Counted from the first letter of the stretch, positions 26,814 to 35,116 are shown. The stretch: DNA of 64,000 nucleotides from Acidobacteriota bacterium (GCA_026393675.1 JAPKZQ010000016.1:1-64000); one strand, 5' to 3'. Program-made: numbers and translations. Notes: generated from the sequence alone by a model not told the origin.

Positions 26814-27197
26814 ATGCGTATCCGAACGACCCTTGTGACCGTTGTCGTGTCCTCGCTCCTGTGGAGCTCGTCAGCCATGGCGCAGCAACGACACGTTGTC
26901 GATCCCGCCCAAATGCGTCAGGCCATCGCCGACCAGGCACTGACGGACCAGCAGAATCGTGACGCCGTGATCGGCGTGTTGCAAAGTTCGCAGGTTCGCG
27001 ACCTGGCCGGCCGCCTCGGGCTGAGCGTCACGCGCGCCGAAGGCGCGGTGTCCACGCTCAATAGCGCGGAGCTGGCGAGTCTGGCCGCATCGGCGCGCAT
27101 GGCTGACGCCCAGTTGGCAGGTGGGAGCTCCACGATCGTGATCTCGGTGACGACGCTGCTGCTCATCATCATCATCGTCATACTCATCGCCCGCTAG
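26814..27197 (+). CDS. PA2779-family secreted/membrane protein
   Basis: A 127-residue protein with GGAGG five bases before ATG 26814. Signal peptide ~1-23 ('VSSLLWSSSAMAQ'). The middle is helical with 'QNRDAVIGVLQSSQVRDLAG', 'LGLSVTRAEGAVSTLNSAEL', ending in one long helix 'SVTTLLLIIIIVILIAR'. This layout (helical bundle, Ser/Thr hinge, single C-terminal membrane helix) is the PA2779 family (DUF6627), whose genes sit beside PA2778-type cysteine peptidases, as here. Role unknown; the pair may be an envelope processing or secretion module. Confidence 0.85.
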   Translation: MRIRTTLVTVVVSSLLWSSSAMAQQRHVVDPAQMRQAIADQALTDQQNRDAVIGVLQSSQVRDLAGRLGLSVTRAEGAVSTLNSAELASLAASARMADAQLAGGSSTIVISVTTLLLIIIIVILIAR

Positions 27198-27240
27198 CAC
27201 CGCACCGCGCGCGCACTCGGGTTCGGCAGACTCACGCCTG

Positions 27241-27261
27241 GGGCCGACGCGCGGTCGGCCC
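27241..27261 (+). terminator. Hairpin terminator after the PA2779-like gene
   Basis: GGGCCGAC, a five-base loop (GCGCG) and GTCGGCCC form an 8-bp perfect stem 43 bases after the stop, followed by TTGG. Confidence 0.6.
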
Positions 27262-27320
27262 TTGGCGCCCGGCCACCACGGCCGTCGCGCCTCCGTCGAC
27301 CAACACGGTGGTGAGCAGGC

Positions 27321-29174
27321 ATGCCCGAAGAGCAAAGCACCCGCCCGACGTCTCGATCCTCGCCCCGGACGCTGAGGATTATCGACCTCGTTCGGCCTCA
27401 CTGGAAGGCGCTGACGCTGGCGTTCGTCGCCGTCCTGGGCGAGACGCTGACGGCTATTCTCGAGCCGTGGCCTATCAAAGTTGTCGTCGACAACATTCTG
27501 CAGTCGAAGCCACTACCGGAGTTCCTGGCCCGCATGGTGACAGGGGTCTTTGGCCACGGCCCGTATGCTCTGCTGAATTTCGCCGTGGCCGCCGTGGCGG
27601 GCATTGCCATTGTCGGCGCCGTCAGTGCGTACTTCGACAAGTACCTGACGACCAGCGTGAGTCAGTGGGTGGGACACGACTTGCGCCGGACCATCTACCA
27701 CCACATCCAGCGGCTGTCGCTCGCCGAGCACGACAAAGCGCGGACCGGCGACATGATCACGCGGGTCACGACCGACATCGAAGTCATCCAGAACTTCATT
27801 GAGTCCGCGCTACTCGGCATTCTCGTCAATCTGATGACACTGGCCGGCATGATCGGTGTCATGTTCTACCTCAACTGGCGCTTCACGCTCATCGCGTTGT
27901 CGGTGATGCCTGTGCTCTTTGTGGTGGTGTACCGCTACACGGGACGCATCAAGAAGGCCTCACGGGCGGTGCGCACGAAAGAAGGCGAACTGCTGTCGGT
28001 CGTGGCGGAAGTGCTGACGTCGATTCGCGTGGTCAAGGCCTTTGCGCGCGAAGACTACGAACAGAAGCGATTCGACTCCGAGAGTCTGGCCAACGTCGAG
28101 GCCGGCCTGCAGGCCCGAAGCCTCAAGGCCAAGCTGGCCCCGGTGGTCGAGGTGATCGTCGCGACCGGCACCTGTCTGGTGCTATGGTATGGCGCACGAC
28201 TCGCCCTGGCCGGCGAACTCAGCGCCGGCGTGCTCATCGTCTTCCTCCTGTACCTGGGCAAGATGTACAAGCCCATGCGCGATCTGTCGAAGATGACCGA
28301 CACCGTCTCCAAGGCGATGGTCGGCTACGAGCGCCTTCAGGAAGTGCTCGAGATTGAAAGCCTCGTCCGCGACATGCCAGGCGCACGCCGGGCTCCGAAG
28401 TTCACCGGCCAGATCGAGTTCAACAAGGTCAGCTTCAGCTATGGAGCCGACAAACCGATCATCAAGGATGTCAGCTTCAAGGTCGAAGCGGGGCAGGTCG
28501 CGGCCATTGTCGGTCCGTCAGGGGCGGGGAAGACGACCATCGTGAGCTTGATTCCGCGGTTCTACGATCCGCTGTCAGGACAGGTCGTCCTTCAGGGCGC
28601 GGACATTCGGCGGTATCAGTTGAAGTCGCTGCGCGACCAGATGAGTTTTGTCCTGCAGGACACGCTGCTGTTCCGCGCGACGATCTGGGAAAACATCGCG
28701 TACGGCAAGCCTGGCGCTCCACTCAGGGAGATCAGGCGCGCGGCCGAACTGGCAAACGCGCACGAGTTCATTGACGCGATGCCCGACGGCTACGACACGA
28801 TGGTCGGTGAGCGGGGCGTCACGCTCTCGGGCGGTCAACGCCAGCGCATTGCGATTGCCCGCGCCGTCATCCGCGACACCCCGATCCTGATTCTTGATGA
28901 ACCGACGGCCGGTCTGGACGCCGTCTCTGAACTGGCCGTCATGGAAGCCCTGGACCGGCTGATGCAAGGGCGAACCTCCGTCGTCATCGCCCATCGTCTC
29001 GGCACGATCCGCCACGCAAACGTCATCTTCGTCATCAAGGACTGCGAATTGGCCGAACAGGGCACGCACGAAACGCTGATGGCCCAGAACGGCGTGTATG
29101 CGGAATTGTACAGAATCCAAACCCCCGACGACGCCACGATCGGCGCAGTTCCACCAGTGGCCGCGCCGCAATGA
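27321..29174 (+). CDS. ABC exporter, half-transporter with fused ATPase (MsbA-type)
   Basis: A 617-residue type IV ABC exporter. Residues ~20-320 form a six-helix permease domain ('VLGETLTAILEPWPIKVVVD', 'LSVMPVLFVVVYRYTGRIK'). The ATPase has Walker A GPSGAGKTT (398-406), a signature LSGGQRQRIAIARAV (~501), Walker B 'ILILDEPTAGLD' and the H-loop 'VIAHRLGTI'. It should work as a homodimer and export lipids, peptides or drugs; no substrate clue from the neighbours. ATG 27321 has a weak GAGCAGG upstream. The frame fills the family length completely. Confidence 0.93.
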   Translation: MPEEQSTRPTSRSSPRTLRIIDLVRPHWKALTLAFVAVLGETLTAILEPWPIKVVVDNILQSKPLPEFLARMVTGVFGHGPYALLNFAVAAVAGIAIVGAVSAYFDKYLTTSVSQWVGHDLRRTIYHHIQRLSLAEHDKARTGDMITRVTTDIEVIQNFIESALLGILVNLMTLAGMIGVMFYLNWRFTLIALSVMPVLFVVVYRYTGRIKKASRAVRTKEGELLSVVAEVLTSIRVVKAFAREDYEQKRFDSESLANVEAGLQARSLKAKLAPVVEVIVATGTCLVLWYGARLALAGELSAGVLIVFLLYLGKMYKPMRDLSKMTDTVSKAMVGYERLQEVLEIESLVRDMPGARRAPKFTGQIEFNKVSFSYGADKPIIKDVSFKVEAGQVAAIVGPSGAGKTTIVSLIPRFYDPLSGQVVLQGADIRRYQLKSLRDQMSFVLQDTLLFRATIWENIAYGKPGAPLREIRRAAELANAHEFIDAMPDGYDTMVGERGVTLSGGQRQRIAIARAVIRDTPILILDEPTAGLDAVSELAVMEALDRLMQGRTSVVIAHRLGTIRHANVIFVIKDCELAEQGTHETLMAQNGVYAELYRIQTPDDATIGAVPPVAAPQ

Positions 29175-29263
29175 TCGTCACCGGGGAAGGGCCAGAGGAC
29201 CATGTGACGGTTTATCCCCGAGAACATGTAGCGGAGCCTGGATGTGTAGGAGAACGTACATCC

Positions 29264-29279
29264 TGTTCAATACAGGACA
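29264..29279. promoter_or_regulatory. Palindromic operator site F
   Basis: TGTTCAATACAGGACA keeps the left half-site and has two mismatches in the right half. It lies 146 bp upstream of the secreted-protein gene at 29426. CCTGT-N5-ACAGG overlaps it as a second palindrome. Confidence 0.5.
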
Positions 29280-29425
29280 GCGCGTCGAAACAGGGCTGGC
29301 TATCATCACGACCGGGCCGGAGATTATGCTCTCTGGCAACATTGCGCATGGGCCGACGTGACGCCTTCGCGGGTGTGCGTTGAGCCCGAACGAGTCAGGC
29401 CGTGCGGATTCACAAGGTGGTGGTT

Positions 29426-30580
29426 ATGAGAAAGACACGATACACACTCGGACTTCTTGGTCTCGTGGTGCTGACGGCGGGCAGCGTGAGCCTCTCGGCA
29501 CAGCGGGGACAGCAACAACGCAATCGGCCGGCGTTCATCGCGATGTCGGGGACGTACGAACTCGAAACGACGCGTGGTGACAATGCGCAGCGCGCGGCCG
29601 ACCTGGCCACTCGCAATCTGCCGCAGCCTCAGCGCGACCGCGTCCATCAGAGCCTGCTGAATCGGCTGCAACCCCCGACGACACTCGCGATCGATCGCAA
29701 CGGACGAACGGTCACGATCAGCTCGTCGAGCGGTCCACGCGCGACGTTCGACGCGGACGGGCGGACGCAAAACGAACCTGGGCGGAACGGACGAATGACG
29801 ACGACGCGCGCCGAGTTCATCGGCGACCGGCTGTCGGTCTCGACGAGCGGCAACCGCAACACCGACTTCCTCGTGACCTTCGAGCCGCTGAACAACGGTA
29901 ATGGCTTGCTCGTCACGCGGCGGTTGGACAGTGATGATCTCCGGCAGCCCGTGACCATTCAAAGCTACTACCGACGGGTCGCCAACCAACCGCGATGGGA
30001 TCTCTACACGCCGGAACCAAGCGTCGCCCCACGGCCCGGACGAGGGCCGTCCACCGTGCCAGACGGCACGCGGATCGTGGCCGTGCTGGACACCTCGCTC
30101 AGCACGCGTACATCGCGGAGCGGCGAGCGGTTCTCGATGACCGTGCAGGGCCCGCCGCAGTACCAGGGCGCCCGGATCGACGGTGTCATCGCGCGGATCA
30201 CGCCGTATGGCCAGGGCCGCAACGCGGATATGCGGGTCGACTTCGATACGATCCGCCTGCGAGACGGCCGGACGGCTGAGTTCGAAGCGGTCCTCAATAC
30301 CGTGCGCACACCCGGCGGTGTGACCTTGCGGGTCGATGCCTCGGGCGGCGTGCCCGATCCGAACCGCACCAACGCGACCATTCAACAGGGCGCCATCGGC
30401 GCAGCCCTCGGAGCGATCATCGGCGCCTTTGCCGGCGGTGGCAAAGGCGCGGCCATCGGCGCAGTGGTTGGTGGCGCCGGCGGCGCGATCCTGGCGCAGG
30501 ACCGCGAACAATACCTCGACCTGCCTCCAGGAACCCAGGTCACGATCATCGTCACGTCATCGCGCTACCGCACACCGTAG
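29426..30580 (+). CDS. Exported protein with C-terminal glycine zipper, unknown function
   Basis: A 384-residue protein starting at ATG 29426 with AAGGTGG six bases upstream; the GTG at 29402 is a less likely start. Signal peptide ~1-27 ('GLVVLTAGSVSLSAQ'). Residues ~40-200 form a beta-rich domain with a Gln/Arg-rich N-terminal stretch; the middle begins 'PDGTRIVAVLDTSLSTRTSR'. The end has the Gly zipper 'IIGAFAGGGKGAAIGAVVGG', followed by 'LPPGTQVTIIV'. The last ~170 residues resemble the lipoprotein at 11991-12794 in order and motif (shared GGGKGAAIGA), so these are likely paralogues with different anchors. The function is not known. Confidence 0.78.
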   Translation: MRKTRYTLGLLGLVVLTAGSVSLSAQRGQQQRNRPAFIAMSGTYELETTRGDNAQRAADLATRNLPQPQRDRVHQSLLNRLQPPTTLAIDRNGRTVTISSSSGPRATFDADGRTQNEPGRNGRMTTTRAEFIGDRLSVSTSGNRNTDFLVTFEPLNNGNGLLVTRRLDSDDLRQPVTIQSYYRRVANQPRWDLYTPEPSVAPRPGRGPSTVPDGTRIVAVLDTSLSTRTSRSGERFSMTVQGPPQYQGARIDGVIARITPYGQGRNADMRVDFDTIRLRDGRTAEFEAVLNTVRTPGGVTLRVDASGGVPDPNRTNATIQQGAIGAALGAIIGAFAGGGKGAAIGAVVGGAGGAILAQDREQYLDLPPGTQVTIIVTSSRYRTP

Positions 30581-30622
30581 CGACGAGACGCGAGTCACGG
30601 CGGGAGCGAGGACCGGAGGAAC

Positions 30623-31642
30623 ATGACCATGCGACGAACCGCTTTGAAGTTGTGCGTCATGCTGATGCTGGCCCTGGCGGCCTTGTCGGCCGGCGTCACC
30701 GCTCAGAAGAAGGACATCAGCGCCCGGAAGGCCGACGCCGCCACGTTGCCGGAACTGATTTGGCGGGATCCGGGCGACATGGCCTCCCTGGACTTGACGT
30801 ATGGGGTCGGCGGGAAAGCGCACGCGCCGGATCCGACCGGCACGTTCACGTTCGTCAGCGAGGACACGGCTGGGTCGAGCCCGAAGTTCGAGGTCACCGA
30901 CGGGCAGGACGTCTTGTGGAAGGTCAAGCTGGGGCAGGAGGCGAAGCCGGAAACGGCGGCGACGCGGTTCCTGTGGGCGGCCGGCTACTTTGTCGACGAG
31001 GACTACTACATGGCCGAGCTCACGGTAAAGGGGCTGCCGACCTTGCAGCGTGGCCAGGAATTTGTGTCCTCCGGCGGCATCGTCCACGGCGCCCGCCTCG
31101 AACGGAAGCCGAAAACTGTCAAGAAGCTTGGGGACTGGGACTGGTTCGACAATCCGTTTCTCGGACAGCGGGAGCTGAACGGCCTGCGCGTGATGATGTC
31201 GCTCTTGAACAACTGGGACCTGAAGCAGGTCAACAACGCCATCTACGTGGTGGACGGCGAGCGCCATTACGCGATCAGCGATGCCGGCGCCACGTTCGGG
31301 CACACGGGCAACGCGATGCAGCGATCCAGGGGCGTGCCCAAGGACTATGAAGGCTCGAAGTTCATCGCGAAGGTCCATCCGGAATTCATTGACTTCGAGC
31401 TCAACAGCCGCCCCTTCTTCCTGTTTGTTGTCGCGGTCTCCAACTACCGTGAACGCACCAAGATGGAAAAGATCACCCAAGACATCCCACGCGCCGACGC
31501 GAAATGGCTGGGGCGGAGGCTGTCGATGTTGACCGACGGCCAGATCCGCGACGGTTTCCGCGCCGCCGGGTATGGGACTGGCGACGTCGAGACGCTGACC
31601 AGGACCGTCCGGCAACGGATTGCGGCACTCGAGGCCCTGTGA
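30623..31642 (+). CDS. Exported protein with possible kinase-like fold
   Basis: A 339-residue protein with a signal peptide (~1-27, 'LALAALSAGVTAQ') and GGAGG just upstream of ATG 30623. No named family recognised. The order of motifs is suggestive of the protein-kinase-like superfamily: Lys102 in 'LWKVKLGQEAKPE' (with Glu107/110), a 'NNWDLKQVNNAIY' segment with Asp199, Lys201 and Asn205 like the catalytic loop D-x-K-x3-N, and 'ISDAGATFG' with Asp220-x-Gly222 like DFG. An exported enzyme of this sort recalls CotH or Fam20. ATP is absent outside cells, so this is speculative; catalysis is not established. Confidence 0.7.
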   Translation: MTMRRTALKLCVMLMLALAALSAGVTAQKKDISARKADAATLPELIWRDPGDMASLDLTYGVGGKAHAPDPTGTFTFVSEDTAGSSPKFEVTDGQDVLWKVKLGQEAKPETAATRFLWAAGYFVDEDYYMAELTVKGLPTLQRGQEFVSSGGIVHGARLERKPKTVKKLGDWDWFDNPFLGQRELNGLRVMMSLLNNWDLKQVNNAIYVVDGERHYAISDAGATFGHTGNAMQRSRGVPKDYEGSKFIAKVHPEFIDFELNSRPFFLFVVAVSNYRERTKMEKITQDIPRADAKWLGRRLSMLTDGQIRDGFRAAGYGTGDVETLTRTVRQRIAALEAL

Positions 31643-31694
31643 TCACCTGGAGGCCGCGCAAGGCTGGTAGGCCGGCGACGGGGGAGACTCGGTC

Positions 31695-32825
31695 GTGAGG
31701 CTCATCATCGAGCCCGCCGACGGTGTCGCGCCGTTGCTCTCCGCGATCAAGCGCGCCACGCAGAGCGTGGAGATTGCCATTTTCCGCCTCGATCGCAAGG
31801 ACATCGAGCTGGCGCTCAAGGCGGCAGCCGCGAAGGGCGTCCGGGTGACCGCGCTCATTGCCTTTGCCAACCGCGGCGGCGAACAACGCTTGCGCCAGCT
31901 CGAACTGCGCTTCCTCGATGCCGGGATCATTGTGGCGCGCACGGCCGGCGACCTCACCCGGTACCACGGCAAGTACATCCTGATCGATCGCCGCGTCCTG
32001 TACGTCCTCTCGTTCAACTTCACGCGTCTCGATATCGATCACAGCCGGGGATTTGGCGTCGTCACCAGCCAGGCGAACTGCCTTCAGGAAGCGGCGAAGC
32101 TGTTCAAGGCTGACTGCACGCGGACCCGGTACGCGCCGAAGGTCGAGACGTTTGTCGTGAGCCCGGCGAACTCCCGGCACGTCCTCGGCACGTTCCTGAA
32201 GCAAGCGAAGAAGCAACTGCTGATCTACGACCCCAAGATCTCGGACCGGGAGATGCTGCGAATCCTCCAGGAGCGAGCGAAGGCGGGCGTGGAGGTCAAG
32301 GTCATCGGCCAGGTGTCGGGACGGCCCTCGTTCGAGGTGCAGAAGCTGGCGGGTACGCGGCTCCACACGCGCACGATTATCCGCGACCGGCACCAGGCTT
32401 TCATCGGCAGCCAGAGCCTTCGCACGGCCGAACTGGAGTCGCGCCGTGAAGTGGGCCTCATCGTTCAGGACCCGAAGGTCGTGAAGAAGCTTATCGACAC
32501 ATTCGAGGCCGACTGGACCAGGACGAGTACCAAGAGCGTGCCGATTCCATCAGACGCCGTGGACGCGCCGATCGAGAAGCCGGCGGGTGCGTCCCCCAAG
32601 GAAGTCGCGAAGGCGGTTGGGGTCTTCACGCACGAGCTGCAGTCGCTCGCCACCACCGTGAAGAAGGCGGTGAGGCAGGCGGTGGTCAAGGCCGGGGAGG
32701 ACGTGCTCCACGACAAGGGTGTCAAGGACACGATGAAGCAAGTCGTCAAGCAGGCGGTGAAAGAGGCTGTCAAGGACGCGGTTCACGAGGCTCAAGAAGC
32801 CCTGCCGCCAAGGAGCGTCGAATGA
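31695..32825 (+). CDS. Phospholipase D-like protein with C-terminal helical tail
   Basis: A 376-residue protein with two PLD motifs. The first is H91-x-K93-x4-D98 in 'RYHGKYILID'; the second is H224-x-R226-x4-D231 in 'LHTRTIIRDR', where the usual Lys is Arg, then 'AFIGSQSL'. Two motifs make one active site, so activity with an Arg substitution is uncertain. Substrates could be phospholipid, cardiolipin or DNA. Residues ~295-376 form a long Lys/Ala/Val-rich amphipathic helix repeat ('VKKAVRQAVVKAGEDV'), unlike canonical PLD enzymes. No signal peptide. Start GTG 31695 has GGGGAGA upstream; the stop overlaps the next start by four bases, so the genes are coupled. Confidence 0.83.
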   Translation: MRLIIEPADGVAPLLSAIKRATQSVEIAIFRLDRKDIELALKAAAAKGVRVTALIAFANRGGEQRLRQLELRFLDAGIIVARTAGDLTRYHGKYILIDRRVLYVLSFNFTRLDIDHSRGFGVVTSQANCLQEAAKLFKADCTRTRYAPKVETFVVSPANSRHVLGTFLKQAKKQLLIYDPKISDREMLRILQERAKAGVEVKVIGQVSGRPSFEVQKLAGTRLHTRTIIRDRHQAFIGSQSLRTAELESRREVGLIVQDPKVVKKLIDTFEADWTRTSTKSVPIPSDAVDAPIEKPAGASPKEVAKAVGVFTHELQSLATTVKKAVRQAVVKAGEDVLHDKGVKDTMKQVVKQAVKEAVKDAVHEAQEALPPRSVE

Positions 32826-33433
32826 GCACGAAGCGTTGGATTCGATCTCGAGGGGTGTCAGGGCTCGTGGCCCTCTCCCTGTGCGTCGCCGCCCCCCGGA
32901 TGCTCGCGGGCCAGGGTGCCGTGCCGACCAAGGAACAGGCCGCCGATGCGGCGGCCTTCAAGGAGTTTTCTGTCCGCGTGCAGGCGTACGTCAAGCTGCA
33001 GAAGACGGTCGAGTCGAAGCTTCCCGCCCTGAAGCCCACGGATCTGCCGGAAATGATCACGGCGCATCAACAGGCCCTGGCGAGAAAGATCCGGGAGGCG
33101 CGGCCGAAGGCGAAGCCGGGCGACGTTTTCACGGACGCGGCCCGCGAGGCGTTTCGCCACGTCAGCCGTACCGCGCTCGGGGGGCCGCGCTCGGCCCAGT
33201 CACGCGGGTACATGCGGCCGGACGGGCCCAACCCGAACATGCGCCTGGCGGTGAACGGGATCTACCCGGACACCGAGCCGATCACGGCCCCCCCGCCCGA
33301 GCTGTTGGCGGCATTTCCGCCGCTGCCCGTCGAGGTCGCCTACCGCGTCGTGGGCCGGACACTGATCGTGATGGACGTGAAATCGCGTCTGATCGTCGAC
33401 GTCGCTCGCGAAATCCTTCCCCAGGCACCATAG
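32822..33433 (+). CDS. Exported protein of unknown function
   Basis: A 203-residue protein whose ATG overlaps the stop of the PLD-like gene (ATGA). Signal peptide ~1-30 ('GLVALSLCVAAPRMLAGQ'). Residues ~38-105 are helical and charged ('KEFSVRVQAYVKLQKTVES'), followed by a Pro-rich middle and a short beta-rich end 'EVAYRVVGRTLIVMDVKSRL'. Coupling to the PLD-like gene and to the phosphatase 15 bp downstream suggests one operon. No family recognised. Confidence 0.76.
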   Translation: MSTKRWIRSRGVSGLVALSLCVAAPRMLAGQGAVPTKEQAADAAAFKEFSVRVQAYVKLQKTVESKLPALKPTDLPEMITAHQQALARKIREARPKAKPGDVFTDAAREAFRHVSRTALGGPRSAQSRGYMRPDGPNPNMRLAVNGIYPDTEPITAPPPELLAAFPPLPVEVAYRVVGRTLIVMDVKSRLIVDVAREILPQAP

Positions 33434-33448
33434 GAACTGGACACACCG

Positions 33449-34384
33449 ATGCGACGTCGCCGCGTTCTCTCAGTGGTGCTGTTGGCCGTGGTCACGCTGG
33501 CGCTGTCGGCCGCGGTCACGCTGGCTCCGCCGCCCGTGGTCATGCCGGCTCTGTCGGCGGGCGGCGCGGCTGACTTCGCATTTCCGCTCCAGGCGAATTC
33601 GGTCCGCCTGGCCGTGATCGGCGATTTTGGCACGGGCGACCAGTTCCAGATCGACACGGCGCAGCAAATGGTGAAGTCGCGCGCGGTCTTCCCGTTCGAG
33701 TTTGTCATCACCGTGGGTGACAACATCTACACGGGCAGCCAGCCGTCCGATTTCGAGAAGGCCTTTGCCGTGCCCTATAAGCCGCTCCTGGACGCCGGCG
33801 TGCCGTTCTATGCCACACTGGGGAACCACGACACAACAAACCAGCGGTTCTACAAGCCGTTCAACATGAACGGGGCGAACTACTACACCTACAAGAAGGG
33901 CAACGTGCGCTTCTTCGCGTTGGACAGCAACTACCTGGACCCGAAGCAGACGGCGTGGATCGGGACCCAGCTACGGGAGGCCGGCAACGGAGACTGGAAG
34001 ATCTGTTACTTCCATCACGCGCTGTACTCCTCTGGAAGGTTTCACGGTCCGGCCACCGATCTGCGGAAGGTGCTCGAACCCCTGTTCGTCAAGTACGGCG
34101 TGGATGTCGTGTTTGCCGGCCACGAGCACGTGTACGAGCGGGTGCGTCCACAGCAGGGCATCTACTACTTCACGGAAGGGGCATCCGGCCAGTTGCGCGC
34201 GGGCAATCTGGCGCCCTCGGCGATCACGGCGAAGGGATTCGATACCGATCGCTCGTTCATGATGATCGAGTTCGCCGGTGATGACATGTACTTCCAAACG
34301 ACGTCGCGCACGGGTGTGGCGGTCGACTCTGGTGTGATTCACCGCACGGTTCGGCCGGCGGCCGGAGGCGTTGCGCATGAGTGA
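33449..34384 (+). CDS. Exported metallophosphoesterase (purple acid phosphatase-like)
   Basis: A 311-residue calcineurin-like phosphoesterase with an N-terminal hydrophobic signal/anchor (~5-30). Metal-binding motifs are in order: 'AVIGDFGTGD', 'VGDNIYTG', 'LGNHD' (Asn-His-Asp), 'YFHHALYS', and 'FAGHEHVYER' (Gly-His-x-His). Members with this spacing resemble tartrate-resistant acid phosphatases and hydrolyse phosphomonoesters in the periplasm. The neighbours are the small exported protein and PLD-like protein, so lipid or phosphate scavenging is conceivable. ATG 33449 lies 15 bp after the upstream stop. Confidence 0.87.
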   Translation: MRRRRVLSVVLLAVVTLALSAAVTLAPPPVVMPALSAGGAADFAFPLQANSVRLAVIGDFGTGDQFQIDTAQQMVKSRAVFPFEFVITVGDNIYTGSQPSDFEKAFAVPYKPLLDAGVPFYATLGNHDTTNQRFYKPFNMNGANYYTYKKGNVRFFALDSNYLDPKQTAWIGTQLREAGNGDWKICYFHHALYSSGRFHGPATDLRKVLEPLFVKYGVDVVFAGHEHVYERVRPQQGIYYFTEGASGQLRAGNLAPSAITAKGFDTDRSFMMIEFAGDDMYFQTTSRTGVAVDSGVIHRTVRPAAGGVAHE

Positions 34385-34401
34385 CGGGCTCACGGTAAAG
34401 G

Positions 34402-34417
34402 TGTCCAATTCTGAACA
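34402..34417. promoter_or_regulatory. Palindromic operator site G (crp-like promoter)
   Basis: TGTCCAATTCTGAACA matches the consensus with one mismatch and lies 33 bp upstream of the Crp/Fnr-family ATG. It is well placed for autoregulation and is the strongest link between the site family and this regulator. Confidence 0.7.
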
Positions 34418-34450
34418 TCGCGTGGCGCGGCCGCGTGCGATCATCGCGAT

Positions 34451-35116
34451 ATGAGACCCAACCGCACGACCCGCACGAACACCTTCGATGCGCAGGCGTT
34501 TCTCGACTCGGCTGGTGTGGCGAGAGAGATCGTGACGTATCGGCGATCAGAGATGATATTTTCGGAGGGCGACGCGGGCGACAGCGTGATCTACATTCAA
34601 AAGGGCGGCGTGAAGCTGTCGGTCATCTCCAAGGCCGGCCGGGAGGCCATCATCGCGATGCTCGGACCAGGCGACTTCTGCGGCGAGGGAGGTCTGGCGG
34701 GGCAGTCGATCCGAATGGCGACCGCGACGGCGATCACCCCGGCCACGGCACTCGTGATCGGCAAGGCCGAAATGATCCGGGTGCTCCACGCGGAACACGC
34801 CCTGTCGGACCGCTTTATCGCGTACATGCTGAGCAGGAACATCCGCGTCGAAGAGGACCTGATCGATCAGCTCTTCAACTCGAGCGAGAAACGACTCGCC
34901 CGCGCTCTTCTGCTGCTCGCCCGCTACGGCACGCAGGACACACCGGACCGGGTCCTGCCCAAGATCTCGCAGGCGACGCTCGCCAGCATGGTCGGGACGA
35001 CGCGCTCGCGCGTGAATGTCTTCATGAACAAGTTCAAGCGACTGAAGCTCATCGAAGATAATGCCGGCGGAATCACGATCAACAATTCCCTGTTGAACGT
35101 CGTGCTCCACGACTAG
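34451..35116 (+). CDS. Crp/Fnr-family transcriptional regulator
   Basis: A 221-residue regulator. Residues ~20-130 form a cyclic-nucleotide-binding-like jelly roll ('SEGDAGDSVIYIQKGGVKL', 'GPGDFCGEGGLAG', 'ATATAITPATALVI'), then a long dimerisation helix. The C-terminal helix-turn-helix 'SQATLASMVGTTRSRVNVFM' (~173-192) has 'TTRSRV' in the recognition-helix position, as in many Crp homologues of soil bacteria. There is no Fnr-type Cys cluster (only Cys77), so iron-sulfur oxygen sensing is unlikely. Eight palindromes of matching symmetry lie at upstream or gene-end positions between 13.8 and 34.4 kb, one 33 bp before this gene. Effector unknown. Confidence 0.9.
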   Translation: MRPNRTTRTNTFDAQAFLDSAGVAREIVTYRRSEMIFSEGDAGDSVIYIQKGGVKLSVISKAGREAIIAMLGPGDFCGEGGLAGQSIRMATATAITPATALVIGKAEMIRVLHAEHALSDRFIAYMLSRNIRVEEDLIDQLFNSSEKRLARALLLLARYGTQDTPDRVLPKISQATLASMVGTTRSRVNVFMNKFKRLKLIEDNAGGITINNSLLNVVLHD

